From DAISJI01 sp964559835 (GTDB lineage Bacteria; Acidobacteriota; Terriglobia; Terriglobales; Acidobacteriaceae), in contig CAZLJE010000049.1 of assembly GCA_964559835.1 (NCBI GenBank), forward strand, positions 1 through 29,019: a DNA stretch of 29,019 nt, given 5' to 3'. Numbering within the stretch: the stretch's first letter is position 1; the number at the start of each line of letters is the position of its first letter. This document shows positions 6,702 through 15,176 of the stretch, piece by piece. The notes below the pieces were generated by a model. It saw only the letters and a program-made list of their open reading frames with translations, did no database searches and was not told the DNA's origin. The position numbers and the translations under genes are program-made.

Positions 6702-7211
6702 CTAACGCTGCTGTTCCGGCAGCAGGTCGAGAAAAGCGTTGCAGACGCCCCCAAAGGTTCCACCGTTGTCGTCGATCTTCGTGGGCCGAATTCCAAGAGT
6801 CGCCAGCGAGTAGAAAACCAGGGATGCCAGGAACATCAGGACGCCCGTTACCCACCCCAGCATTTCGGACGCATACATGCCCAAAAGGATTCCGGCGGGC
6901 AGGCAGCCAACCAGCATGAGCGTGCCGATGAGTTTATTGCGCTTGCGGTCGGCATGGTGCGCGTCACACAAGGGCAGATTGAGTTCCATCTGCTTGCGAA
7001 CGATCATGGCGACAATGGCGTAAATCAATAATCCGGGGAAGAGGATCATCAAGTAGAGGAAGGGATTATGCCAGTAAAACTTCTTTCGCCACGGGGTGCT
7101 TGCTGGCTGGCCACACTTCAGGCATGTCGCCGGCAGAACGGCCGAGCGGGGGACGTAAAGTATCTTGCCGGACCGTGTGGCCAGGGAAGGAGCAGGTGCT
7201 GTAAACGACAT
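6702..7211 (-). CDS. Membrane protein with split zinc-binding motif, first gene of the ubiquitin-like operon
   Basis: With the ATG at 7211 the product has 169 residues. I do not recognise a named family. An N-terminal segment carries ATCLKCG (Cys30, Cys33); a hydrophobic helix follows (about 50-71), then LPLCDAHH (Cys82, His85/His86), then two further hydrophobic helices (about 94-114 and 118-140) and a soluble C-terminus. The CxxC and CxxH pairs flank the first membrane segment and could form one zinc site, as in small bacterial membrane proteins of unknown role. A 20-residue in-frame extension to 7271 is hydrophobic but has no ribosome binding site, and a putative promoter covers that stretch. 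As first gene it is a candidate membrane partner of the protease and conjugation proteins. The function is unknown. Confidence 0.7.
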   Translation of the reverse strand: MSFTAPAPSLATRSGKILYVPRSAVLPATCLKCGQPASTPWRKKFYWHNPFLYLMILFPGLLIYAIVAMIVRKQMELNLPLCDAHHADRKRNKLIGTLMLVGCLPAGILLGMYASEMLGWVTGVLMFLASLVFYSLATLGIRPTKIDDNGGTFGGVCNAFLDLLPEQQR

Positions 7212-7220
7212 GACCGGGCG

Positions 7221-7249
7221 AGAATAGTCTAAAACCACCGCAACAACAA
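7221..7249 (-). promoter_or_regulatory. Putative sigma-70-type promoter for the ubiquitin-like operon
   Basis: On the minus strand TTGTTG (7244-7249) is followed after exactly 17 bases by TATTCT (7221-7226). Only nine bases separate the -10 box from the ATG at 7211, so transcription from here would give an almost leaderless mRNA; no ribosome binding site is seen before that ATG, which agrees. The -35 match is mediocre and lies within a CAA repeat, so this is a weak prediction. Confidence 0.3.
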
Positions 7250-7397
7250 CAAATTCTGACGATGTAAGCAACGAAACCGCCGAAGAGTAAGCCGTTTGCC
7301 GGACTCATGGCGTTGGCATTCTAGGAATGCTTGCGCGAGTTATAACGTGTGGGTTCGACTACCGGGCGCCGCTCGGGAGGGGCGGTCCGTCCAGCAT

Positions 7398-9668
7398 CTA
7401 GGGCGCGGCGTGGTGGTCGCGGTCCCAGAAGAGGCGGACGCCTGCGCGCAACAAACGTGGAGAACCGAGGGTCGGAGTCGGTGTGCGGCCGGCCATGTAT
7501 TCGCGGTCGAACAGGTTCTCGCACGCAATGTAGGGTTCAAAACTGTTCGTCACCCGGAGCCGCAGCATGGCGTCGGCTGTAAAGTAGCCGGGCAGGGCGA
7601 ACTGGTTGAGATCATCATCAAACTGAAGGCTGTTGTAGCGGCCCACGACCGTGCCGCCCCAGCGCTTCCAGTCGTAGCTTAACGTCTGTGACACGACATG
7701 GCGTGGGACTTGCGGGACGCGCAAGTTCAGTAGTGCAGCTTCCAGTGACCGCGAGACCTTCGCATTCGAGTACTCATACGCTGTGCGCGAGAGCACGTGT
7801 CGCGGCAATCTGGACTCGACTTCGATCTCGACGCCGCGTGCGAGGATGTCGCCGATATTCTGACGCTGGCGCGTGATGAGTGCGGGCGTGGTCGAGAGCG
7901 TCCGGTTCCCGATCGCGTCATGGATCGTGTTCCAGAAGTACGTTGCGCGCAACGAGAGCGGAGAGAGACGGACCGCAACGCCGCCCTCAACTCCCCGCAG
8001 ACGTTCCGGATGCAGCGAGTCGTTGGCGAGGGTCACTACGTTTCCTAATCGGAATGCGCGGTACAGTTCGTTCAGCGTGGGGCTGCGAAAGGCGGCGTAA
8101 GCCGAACCGGTCAGCGAGACCGAGCGCGTCAGTTGAAATACCGCCCCTAACGATGGCGATAACGCGGCACTACTGCGGTCAGAGAGCGCGGTAGTTGTGG
8201 ATGTCGCCGGGCTGAACGTCACGGAGCGTGAAAGCGCATCGTAATTGCGCCAGGAGTCCACCCGTGCGGCGGCAGTGATGTGCAGCCTCGGCGCCACCCG
8301 AAGCATATCTTCGAGAAATCCTCCGGCGTACAGTTGGCGTCCGCCAGCGTCGACAGTTCCCGTGGGAGCATTGCGCGCCCAAAGCACCTCAGCGCTGTGG
8401 CCCGTCACGCGGCGAACATCAGTCCCCATCGCCAAAGCATTATTGCGGCCGAGCGACCGGTTCCAGACCGCCGACAATCCAAATTGCTGCGCCGGGACCG
8501 CCTGTACACGCACGAGGGTTTCGGTATTGCGGTCGAGGGAGATGGAAGAGAACGTCTGATCGAAGTGTTGTCCGGAAATGTATGTCCGCACGGCGAGCGT
8601 GCCACCGGCGGCCGCCGCATCCACGCCCAACGTCCCTTCCTCGAGCCGCGTATCGTTCCGTTGCAGAACCGGGCCATTCTGACGGCTTTCATTGAACACA
8701 TCGCCCGAGACGAATACCGTCGCATTGGAAAAATTACGGTCCACGGTGACGCGTCCGGTCCCAAAACGCACGTTTGCCAAAGCATCGGCGCGGCCGCGCA
8801 AACTTTCCGGCACCGGGATGTACCCCGCTGTTTTCATCCCTTGCGCCGACACGCCTACGCCCCACCCGCTGAAGCGCCCGGACAAGGTCGCGCTTCCGTC
8901 CGCCGTGCTCTGTCCGCCGCCGGAAAGATCCATGGCGATGGCGCGGTCGTCAACTTCGCGAGGCAGCATGTAGATCACACCGGCGAGAGCGCCACTGCCG
9001 TAGAGGGCAGATCCGCCGCCGCGCAGCACTTCTACGGATTGAATGTCGGTTTGCGGTACTCGGTCCCAGTACACCCATCCGCCGAAAGGATCGTTCAAAG
9101 GCACGCTGTCAAAAAGGACAAGAGCGCGGCTCGCTCCACTTGCGCCGAGGCCACGCAGCGACACCCCCTGCGATGTCGGATTGGCTGTGCGCGAATCCGT
9201 CCGCCGAAACAAGGAAAACCCGGGAACCTGGCGCAGGACGTCATCGAGTTGCAGCGCGGGTCTGTCTCGCAGCTGGGCCGTCGAAATGCGCGACACGGAT
9301 GCCGCAACATCGGTTGCGAGTACCGCAGTGCGAGTGGCAGTGACGATCACCTGCTGGTCAGCGGCGGCGGGCGAAAGTGTCAGCGACAGTTGTGGTTCGC
9401 CGTTCCACCGGGCGGTCGTGGCGGCGAAACCCGCTGCGCGAACTTTAATGGTGGCGGGCGGCGTGACGTTTCGCGCCTCAAATGTGCCCGTCGGCGAAGC
9501 AAGGACGGACAAGGAATGTGCGGCAGATGTGACGGTGACCTGTGCGCCCGCGATCGCCTCACCCGACGAATCAACGACCGTCCCGCGCAATATTTGGGCA
9601 GAGCCTGTTCCGGTTACGATGAAGAGCCCCACAGCGGCGTACCGGATGGCTGCCCACATCTGCGCCAT
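7398..9668 (-). CDS. TonB-dependent outer-membrane receptor with N-terminal carboxypeptidase-regulatory-like domain
   Basis: From the ATG at 9668 the product has 756 residues; a GTG at 9719 would add 17 and cannot be excluded. A signal peptide ends near GTGSAQ. A carboxypeptidase-regulatory-like beta-sandwich follows (ILRGTVVDSSGEAIAGAQVTV through about residue 100), then the plug domain with VTATRT, LDDVLRQVPGFSLF, QGVSLRGLGASG and VEVLRGGGSALYGSGA, and a long beta-barrel. It should take up a scarce ligand across the outer membrane using TonB/ExbBD energy. The layout resembles small BtuB/siderophore-type receptors rather than the very long Acidobacterial type, but no substrate can be named. 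An Asp/His-rich tail follows the expected aromatic end of the barrel. The gene lies 80 bases after the channel-like gene and no riboswitch is visible in that gap. Confidence 0.9.
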   Translation of the reverse strand: MAQMWAAIRYAAVGLFIVTGTGSAQILRGTVVDSSGEAIAGAQVTVTSAAHSLSVLASPTGTFEARNVTPPATIKVRAAGFAATTARWNGEPQLSLTLSPAAADQQVIVTATRTAVLATDVAASVSRISTAQLRDRPALQLDDVLRQVPGFSLFRRTDSRTANPTSQGVSLRGLGASGASRALVLFDSVPLNDPFGGWVYWDRVPQTDIQSVEVLRGGGSALYGSGALAGVIYMLPREVDDRAIAMDLSGGGQSTADGSATLSGRFSGWGVGVSAQGMKTAGYIPVPESLRGRADALANVRFGTGRVTVDRNFSNATVFVSGDVFNESRQNGPVLQRNDTRLEEGTLGVDAAAAGGTLAVRTYISGQHFDQTFSSISLDRNTETLVRVQAVPAQQFGLSAVWNRSLGRNNALAMGTDVRRVTGHSAEVLWARNAPTGTVDAGGRQLYAGGFLEDMLRVAPRLHITAAARVDSWRNYDALSRSVTFSPATSTTTALSDRSSAALSPSLGAVFQLTRSVSLTGSAYAAFRSPTLNELYRAFRLGNVVTLANDSLHPERLRGVEGGVAVRLSPLSLRATYFWNTIHDAIGNRTLSTTPALITRQRQNIGDILARGVEIEVESRLPRHVLSRTAYEYSNAKVSRSLEAALLNLRVPQVPRHVVSQTLSYDWKRWGGTVVGRYNSLQFDDDLNQFALPGYFTADAMLRLRVTNSFEPYIACENLFDREYMAGRTPTPTLGSPRLLRAGVRLFWDRDHHAAP

Positions 9669-9748
9669 GAACGCGTTCTTCAGACCAACTGCCACGGGGT
9701 TTGGATGCGGCGCGGCCACTCAGGTTGTAGAGAAGTCGCTGGACGTGA

Positions 9749-10690
9749 CTAACTGGCGCGCTGGCGCGAACGGCGAGGCACTCCATACATCTGCCGCATC
9801 TGGTCTTCCGCGAGGCGCCGCATGATCTCGCGCTTATCGTCCTTCGGCATGTTCAGGAAAGTTCCTGCGACTTCGTCCAGAAAGTCGTCAATGGCCCCGC
9901 CCAGTGCAGTGCCCGCAATGCGGTACGAAGGCGCCATATGCGGACGCGACGCAGCCTCGGCGATCTCGGCGAGGTAGGCAAGCCCGGCCGACAAGCCACT
10001 TTCTTTCTCGCCCGAGTGGAAGTAATAGGAAATGGGGAACTGGATGAGGGCGTTTCTCAATTGCGCGATTTCCCCGGCCAATCCCCACAACACCGGCTCG
10101 CCTTCTTCGGGTGCGAGATCGAGAACGCTGATTCCGGTCTCGACCTCCGCATTATGCAGCAAGTTGATCTCGTGTCCGACGGTGTGCCGTTTTTCAAGCA
10201 CGGGGTACAGCGAAAGCAACCAGGAGACATTCGCCGTCAGCAGGCCGAACCCGGTGACCGCCTGTATGCCCTCCAGGAGACGAAGCGCGCGCGTGGTCGC
10301 ATTGATGTCCCCGCCGAGCGTGATCAAGGCGCCCAGCGAAACATTGATGGCGTCGATGAAGTTGCGGTGATGCTCGGGCATCCCCGACGCAAATACGTAT
10401 CTTGCCTGGATGAATGGCAGGTAGATCAGCGCGAAACCGACTACCGCCAGCGTGATCCACATCCCCATGATCGAAATGATGGCGACCGGCCCGGCGAGCG
10501 TGATGTTTCTGTAGTTCCGTCTAGCCAAAGGCCGGAAGGCTTTCCAGACCACGCGGGCCACGTAGTCGCTCATTGCACCGCGGCCTGCCGGATGGAACAA
10601 CGTATGAAACACGTCGTGGAATGCGGAAGCGATCAGAAATATGCCGACGGCGATCGAAACGAATGTCACCGTTGGTGAGAGTTGGGGCAC
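9749..10690 (-). CDS. Two-TM potassium-channel-like protein with shortened selectivity filter
   Basis: A 313-residue protein starting at GTG 10690 with GGGGCAAC upstream. It has a hydrophobic N-terminal helix (about 8-24), a second helix (about 66-94), a pore-loop-like region FIDAINVSLGALITLGGDIN (111-130), a further helix (about 136-164) and a 150-residue cytoplasmic, largely helical C-terminus. The arrangement helix, pore loop, helix ending in LYPVLEKR resembles bacterial Ion_trans_2 two-TM channels. The usual filter TxGYGD reads Thr124-Leu-Gly-Gly-Asp128, lacking the aromatic residue. It may therefore have lost potassium selectivity or serve another role. It lies 45 bases after the second ABC permease gene and 80 before the TonB receptor, on the same strand. 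Channel assignment is moderate; the function is uncertain. Confidence 0.65.
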   Translation of the reverse strand: MPQLSPTVTFVSIAVGIFLIASAFHDVFHTLFHPAGRGAMSDYVARVVWKAFRPLARRNYRNITLAGPVAIISIMGMWITLAVVGFALIYLPFIQARYVFASGMPEHHRNFIDAINVSLGALITLGGDINATTRALRLLEGIQAVTGFGLLTANVSWLLSLYPVLEKRHTVGHEINLLHNAEVETGISVLDLAPEEGEPVLWGLAGEIAQLRNALIQFPISYYFHSGEKESGLSAGLAYLAEIAEAASRPHMAPSYRIAGTALGGAIDDFLDEVAGTFLNMPKDDKREIMRRLAEDQMRQMYGVPRRSRQRAS

Positions 10691-10735
10691 GACGATGCTG
10701 TTGCCCCGGAAACTACGATCGTCTAACTCACGCGC

Positions 10736-12022
10736 TTATAGCTCGCGGAGTGCGACCGCGACCGGCCGGGTTGCGGCGCGCAGCGCGGGCAGCATCCCCC
10801 CGAGAACTCCCATCACCAGTCCGAAGACGACGCCCATGACGAGCAGGTCGAAGGTGATTTTGAAAGCGAACGCGAGGTTCGAGAAGGTCTGAAAGTTCAT
10901 GGTATTGGTGGTCAGGCCGTTCAGCGGCAGAACGGCGAGGCAGCCCACCACGCCGGCGATGAACGAGATCAGCAGCGCCTCGAACAGGAACGAGAGGATT
11001 ACGTTCCAGGCTGAGAACCCGAGAGCGCGCAGGGTGGCGATCTCGCGGCCGCGCTCGGCGACGGCGGAGTACATCGTATTCAGCGCGCCGAAGATCGCGC
11101 CGATGGCCATAATACCCGCAACCAATCCGCCAAGGATGGTGATCAGCCGCGTCATCGATGTCGATTGTTTTGCGTAATAATCGATCTCGCGCACGACGTC
11201 CACGTTCATCCGCGGATCGGAGGTGACCGCGTCCTTGAACTGCTGGAACGAAGCCGGCGATGCGAGGTGGACGGTGGCAGACTGGAAAACATTCTCCGGC
11301 CGCTTCAGGACCTCGTTCAGCAGCCGCGCGTCACACCACACTTCCGAATCGAACGAAGAGCCCCCGCTGTCGAAGATCCCCACCACCTTCCAGCGTCCGC
11401 CTGAGAAATCAACCATGTTCCCGAGCGTCAACCCCTTATACGTGCGCGACGCGTTCTTCCCCACAACAAGTTCCGACATGCCCGGAACGAACATCCGGCC
11501 TTCCACGATTCTGGCGAAGGTACGGATCTTCAGGACGTTTGGCGAAACGCCGCGGATCTGGACATTGGCGTCGGTCCCGGTCGAGATCAGCGGGAAGGGC
11601 ACGACGCCGACGACGTCCTGCGTGACCAATGGCGTGCCGGACTCGTCGCGCGCAATCCCCGGAGCGTCCTGCACCACGCGCACCGAATCGAGCGAGATGC
11701 CACCCATCATCTCGCTGCTGGCGCCGGCGCGCATCACGAGCGCATTGCCGGGAGAACCGGACGCGACCAGCGTCGCCTTAAAGCCACGCGCCAGCGACAG
11801 CATGGCAACGAACACACCAACGGTGCCCGCGATCCCGAGGATGGCGACGATGGTGGACGTCCAGCGCTCTTTCACGCTGCGGAAGTTATAGGAGATGGGA
11901 ACGGAGCCGATGAACGGCGCGAGCAAGCCCGCAAGGATGCCGCCCACAACGACCAACACGAGCACAAGCGCCACGACGGCGGCGATGGTGACCAAAACCC
12001 CGAAGACCAGCTTTTCTGCCAT
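10736..12022 (-). CDS. ABC transporter permease, FtsX/MacB type (second of pair)
   Basis: A 428-residue protein with an N-terminal hydrophobic helix pair, a periplasmic MacB_PCD-like domain (about 55-285) containing the SISYNF-like entry PISYNFRSVKERW, and three C-terminal FtsX helices (about 295-420) with ERGREIATLRALGFSAWNV, the usual coupling-helix sequence of this family. The ATPase is supplied by the separate gene at 13170-13916. Such permeases use ATP binding to drive mechanical conformational change across the membrane and export peptides, lipids or antibiotics together with an adaptor. The gene starts two bases after the stop of the first permease, showing they are made together, and probably form a heterodimer. 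The N-terminal extra helix of about 40 residues is longer than in the sister permease. No substrate can be deduced. Confidence 0.9.
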   Translation of the reverse strand: MAEKLVFGVLVTIAAVVALVLVLVVVGGILAGLLAPFIGSVPISYNFRSVKERWTSTIVAILGIAGTVGVFVAMLSLARGFKATLVASGSPGNALVMRAGASSEMMGGISLDSVRVVQDAPGIARDESGTPLVTQDVVGVVPFPLISTGTDANVQIRGVSPNVLKIRTFARIVEGRMFVPGMSELVVGKNASRTYKGLTLGNMVDFSGGRWKVVGIFDSGGSSFDSEVWCDARLLNEVLKRPENVFQSATVHLASPASFQQFKDAVTSDPRMNVDVVREIDYYAKQSTSMTRLITILGGLVAGIMAIGAIFGALNTMYSAVAERGREIATLRALGFSAWNVILSFLFEALLISFIAGVVGCLAVLPLNGLTTNTMNFQTFSNLAFAFKITFDLLVMGVVFGLVMGVLGGMLPALRAATRPVAVALREL

Positions 12023-12024
12023 CG

Positions 12025-13173
12025 CTAAACCCTCCGCAGCGCATTGACAACGCGCATGCGCATCGCGCCGATTCCAGGCAAAATGCCGCTGATAATACCC
12101 ACCAGGATGGCGAGAAATAGCCCAAACGACAGCAGTGCCGGCGACAAGAACAGCGGCGGCAACAGGCCGGCAAGCGCCTTGCCGAGGACCGGAACGGCCC
12201 CGGCAGCGAACAGCAGGCCCAGCGCGCCGCCGGTAAGCGCGATCACCAGCGATTCACCGAGTACGAACAACAGGATGGAGCGATCGGAGAACCCGATCGC
12301 TTTGAGCACCGCCAGTTCCGCCGTCCGCTCACGTACCGAAATCGCCATGGTGTTGCCCGTAACGAGCAACAACGTGAAGAACACCACCGACCCGATGCTC
12401 AGGATGAGGAACTGAATATTGCCGAATTGCTTCACCCAGCCCGCGGCAAAGGCGGATTCGGTCTGCGTACGGGTCTCATAAGGCGAGTTGGCGAACAGGT
12501 TGTCGATGGTCTTCGCGATGCGCGGCGACTCGTCCGGATTGTCCACGCGCAGGACGTACCAGCCCACCTGGCCCTTTACGCGATCGGGCACGCGTTCTTC
12601 GAAGTAGTCCCACTGGAACCAGAACTGGGTCTCGTCGTCCTGCGGCCGCTTGCCGCGATAGACGCCGTCGATGTTGAACTCCCAGGCCCCGCCGCCCCAG
12701 ATCGTCGTCTTGATCGGAATGCGGTCGCCCATCTTCCAGCCGAAGCGCTCCATCGTTCGCGCGCCCACGATCGCGCCCTGCCGGTCTTTGAGGAACGTGT
12801 TCCACTGGTCTTCCGGGACCGTGAATTCCGGGAATACCTGGCGCTGGTTCTCCGGGTCGATCACGAACTGCGGGAAGAAATTCTTTTCGTCCTTGTAAAC
12901 GCCGCCGAACCAGTTGTTGTGCGTGATGGACTTGACGCCGGGTACGCGCAGGATCTGGTCGCGATACGACAGCGGGATCGTATTGATGATCGAGGTACGG
13001 TTGATGATGACGAGCCGGTCCGCGCCGGCGACATCGGCGCCGCGGCTAAAGGCTTCCCGCACTACCCCGAGGAACGCGAATAGAAACAGCGCCACCGCAA
13101 ACGACCCAATGGTGAGCATGAGGCGGATTTTCTTGCGGAAGAGGTTGGCGAAGATCAGCCCGCGAAATTTCAT
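12025..13173 (-). CDS. ABC transporter permease, FtsX/MacB (DevC-like) type (first of pair)
   Basis: A 382-residue protein, close to the length of the DevC permease of DevBCA exporters. It starts MKFRGLIFANLFRKKIRLML with a first membrane helix at about 16-38, followed by a periplasmic domain of about 220 residues, then three helices (about 255-380). ERTAELAVLKAIGFSDRSI is the FtsX-family coupling sequence. The periplasmic domain contains a Trp- and Tyr-rich part (WGGGAWEF, FWFQWDYFEE). The start codon overlaps the ATPase stop by four bases (ATGA), so the two are translated together, and the second permease follows two bases later. Together with the adaptor this makes a four-gene tripartite exporter core. 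Substrate unknown. Confidence 0.9.
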   Translation of the reverse strand: MKFRGLIFANLFRKKIRLMLTIGSFAVALFLFAFLGVVREAFSRGADVAGADRLVIINRTSIINTIPLSYRDQILRVPGVKSITHNNWFGGVYKDEKNFFPQFVIDPENQRQVFPEFTVPEDQWNTFLKDRQGAIVGARTMERFGWKMGDRIPIKTTIWGGGAWEFNIDGVYRGKRPQDDETQFWFQWDYFEERVPDRVKGQVGWYVLRVDNPDESPRIAKTIDNLFANSPYETRTQTESAFAAGWVKQFGNIQFLILSIGSVVFFTLLLVTGNTMAISVRERTAELAVLKAIGFSDRSILLFVLGESLVIALTGGALGLLFAAGAVPVLGKALAGLLPPLFLSPALLSFGLFLAILVGIISGILPGIGAMRMRVVNALRRV

Positions 13174-13916
13174 GCGGCACCTCCACCGGCGGCAGGCTGG
13201 GTCACTTCCTTCCGGCCTTCCACCAGTACACCTTTCTCGAGATGCAGGGTGGCGTGGGCGCGGGCCGCCACCAGCGGGTCGTGCGTCACCATCAGTACAG
13301 TCTTGTGGTACTTGCTCACCAGTTCCTCGATGAGGCGCATGATCTCGTCGGCACTCTTCCGGTCCAGATCGCCGGTGGGCTCGTCACATAGCAGGAATGT
13401 GGGATCGGCCACGATGGCGCGCGCGATGGCGACGCGCTGCTCCTGCCCGCCGGACAATTGGCGCGGAAAATGGTACATACGGTCGGCCAGTCCGACCACC
13501 GTCAGCGCCGTCTCTACGTGCTCGCCCCGTTCTTTCTTGGAAAGCTTGGTCAATAGCAGCGGCAGTTCCACATTCTGAAATGCGTTGAGCACGGGGATGA
13601 GGTTGTAGATCTGAAAAATGAAACCCACATGGCGCGCGCGCCATTCGGTGAGCTTGGCCGCCGACATGTGGGTGATCTCGTCGCCCGCAACGGTGACGCT
13701 GCCACGCGTCGGCACATCAAGTCCGCCGAGCAGGTTCAGCAGCGTCGTCTTGCCGGAGCCGCTCGGTCCCATGAAGGCGATGAACTCGCCCTTTTGGACA
13801 TCGAGGTTGAGCTCCTGGAGCACGTGGATATCTTCGCCTCCGCGAGTGTACTTCTTGTCGAGTCCGCGGACGCGGATGAGGCTGTTGCCGTTACTCTCGC
13901 CGTTGACTGTGACCAT
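13170..13916 (-). CDS. ABC transporter ATP-binding protein (MacB/LolD/DevA type)
   Basis: A 248-residue ATPase with all expected motifs: Walker A GPSGSGKTT (50-58), Q-loop FQIYNLIPVLNAFQNVELP, signature LSGGQEQRVAIARA, Walker B LLCDEPTGDLD, and switch histidine VTHD. The EPTGDLD wording and the FQxxNLxPxxxxxxNVxLP loop are typical of the MacB/LolD/DevA group that pairs with FtsX-type permeases. Glu replaces the second Gln of the common LSGGQQQR, a conservative change. The product energises the two permeases encoded directly downstream. It starts 39 bases after the adaptor gene, with GGGGCG just upstream of the ATG, and ends overlapping the first permease start. The last 15 residues are Ala/Gly-rich. 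Confidence 0.95.
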   Translation of the reverse strand: MVTVNGESNGNSLIRVRGLDKKYTRGGEDIHVLQELNLDVQKGEFIAFMGPSGSGKTTLLNLLGGLDVPTRGSVTVAGDEITHMSAAKLTEWRARHVGFIFQIYNLIPVLNAFQNVELPLLLTKLSKKERGEHVETALTVVGLADRMYHFPRQLSGGQEQRVAIARAIVADPTFLLCDEPTGDLDRKSADEIMRLIEELVSKYHKTVLMVTHDPLVAARAHATLHLEKGVLVEGRKEVTQPAAGGGAA

Positions 13917-13955
13917 ACACGCCCCAATGAAGATTGAAGAAGTCAGAATGATGGG

Positions 13956-15176
13956 CTACTGACGGATTTCGACCTTCTCTCCGTCCTTCAAACCTTCTAA
14001 TCCTTTGACGACCACCTGGTCGCCGTCGTTGACCCCGGCAATGATCTCCTGGTCAGTATCGCGCGCGCTGCCGAGACGCACAGCCCGCCGCTCCACCACC
14101 CCGTTGTGATAGACGTATACGACTTGCGCGCCTTCAACGGTCCGCACCGCCGCTTTCGGAATCATTAGCGTCGAAGCCGCTGCCGGTTTGGCCTCGTCGT
14201 CGAGGAACGAAACTTTGACACCCATGTCAGGCAGGATGCGCGGGTCCAGTTTATCGAAAGCGATGCGCACCTTCACCGTCGCTTTCTGACGGTCCGCGGT
14301 CGGAATGATGGTCCGCACTTTTGCCGGAATCTGCCAATCGGGATACGCGTCGAGCACCGCAGTCACCGGCTGCCCGTTCCTCACGCGTGCGATATACGAT
14401 TCGTTGACGTCCACCTCGACCTCGATCGAGTTCATGTCGACGATGGTCGCGATGCCGGTGCGGGTAAAGCCTCCGCCGGCGGACATAGGAGAGACCATCT
14501 CGCCGATCTGCGCGTCTTTGGAAACGATGATGCCCGAAAATGGCGCCCGTATCACGCAATTCTCGAGGTCCTGTTGCGCCATCCGGATGCGGCTCTCGTT
14601 GGCTTGCACCTGCCGCTCCATGGCCGCGATTCGCGCCCGGTAGCTGTCCACCAGAGTTCTTGCCGTGTCCAGAGATTGCTGGCTGGTCACCCCGCCTTCC
14701 CTCAGGCCCTGCGTGCGGCTGAGGTCTCTTTCTGCATTCGCGAGGTTAACGCGAAGGTCGGCGAGCGCAGCCGCAGTCGCATCCCGGTCGGCCAGTGCGG
14801 CGTTCAAGCGGACGCGCGCATCCGCCTCATCCAGGACCGCGAGCACCTCTCCTTCGGTCACGCGCTTTCCTTCATCGACATTGAGCTCTTTTATTGGCGC
14901 CGAGATCTTGGCGGCAATGGTCGCTCGCCGGCGGGGCGTGACATACCCGCTGGCCTGGAGCAGCGTGGCGCGTTCTCCGGCCTTGGCCGCGTGCGCCGTT
15001 GCCAGTTCCACCACCGGCGTCCGCGACCGCAGCATGAACCCGGCTCCCACGAGCACGATGAGGATAAGTAGAAATATGGGGACCCATCGGACCCACGAGA
15101 CGCGAGATCCACGGGCATGATCCTCGATCCGCAGTGCGGAGAGGTCGTCGCGACGGCTGGGTGTGGAGATGCTCAT
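13956..15176 (-). CDS. HlyD/MacA-family periplasmic adaptor of an ABC exporter
   Basis: A 406-residue adaptor protein. A cytoplasmic N-terminus of about 27 residues precedes a single membrane helix (about 27-49). A barrel-sandwich (lipoyl) half-motif follows (ATIAAKISAPIKELNVDEGKRV), then a long alpha-hairpin of coiled coil (about 115-205, many Ala/Arg/Gln heptads, with GGVTSQQSLD at the turn), then the second half NCVIRAPFSGIIVSKDAQIGEMV, a beta-barrel and a membrane-proximal domain ending in EKVEIRQ. This layout is diagnostic for membrane-fusion proteins that link inner-membrane ABC or RND pumps to an outer-membrane channel. It is the first gene of the adaptor-ATPase-permease-permease set; no TolC-type gene is in the window. 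The gene diverges from amtB. Confidence 0.92.
   Translation of the reverse strand: MSISTPSRRDDLSALRIEDHARGSRVSWVRWVPIFLLILIVLVGAGFMLRSRTPVVELATAHAAKAGERATLLQASGYVTPRRRATIAAKISAPIKELNVDEGKRVTEGEVLAVLDEADARVRLNAALADRDATAAALADLRVNLANAERDLSRTQGLREGGVTSQQSLDTARTLVDSYRARIAAMERQVQANESRIRMAQQDLENCVIRAPFSGIIVSKDAQIGEMVSPMSAGGGFTRTGIATIVDMNSIEVEVDVNESYIARVRNGQPVTAVLDAYPDWQIPAKVRTIIPTADRQKATVKVRIAFDKLDPRILPDMGVKVSFLDDEAKPAAASTLMIPKAAVRTVEGAQVVYVYHNGVVERRAVRLGSARDTDQEIIAGVNDGDQVVVKGLEGLKDGEKVEIRQ

Noticed and set aside
7241..7250. CAA microrepeat as regulatory repeat
   Set aside because: Only three copies; too short to distinguish from chance.
7340..7380. tRNA-like T-arm sequence (GGGTTCGACTACC)
   Set aside because: The stem does not close (G opposite A after the loop) and no D-arm or anticodon arm is found upstream on either strand.
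9669..9748. Cobalamin or other riboswitch before the TonB receptor
   Set aside because: The gap is only 80 bases and has no recognisable riboswitch core.
8280..9752. A 490-codon plus-strand frame opposite the TonB receptor
   Set aside because: No domain in the translation; the minus strand carries plug and barrel signatures with a signal peptide.
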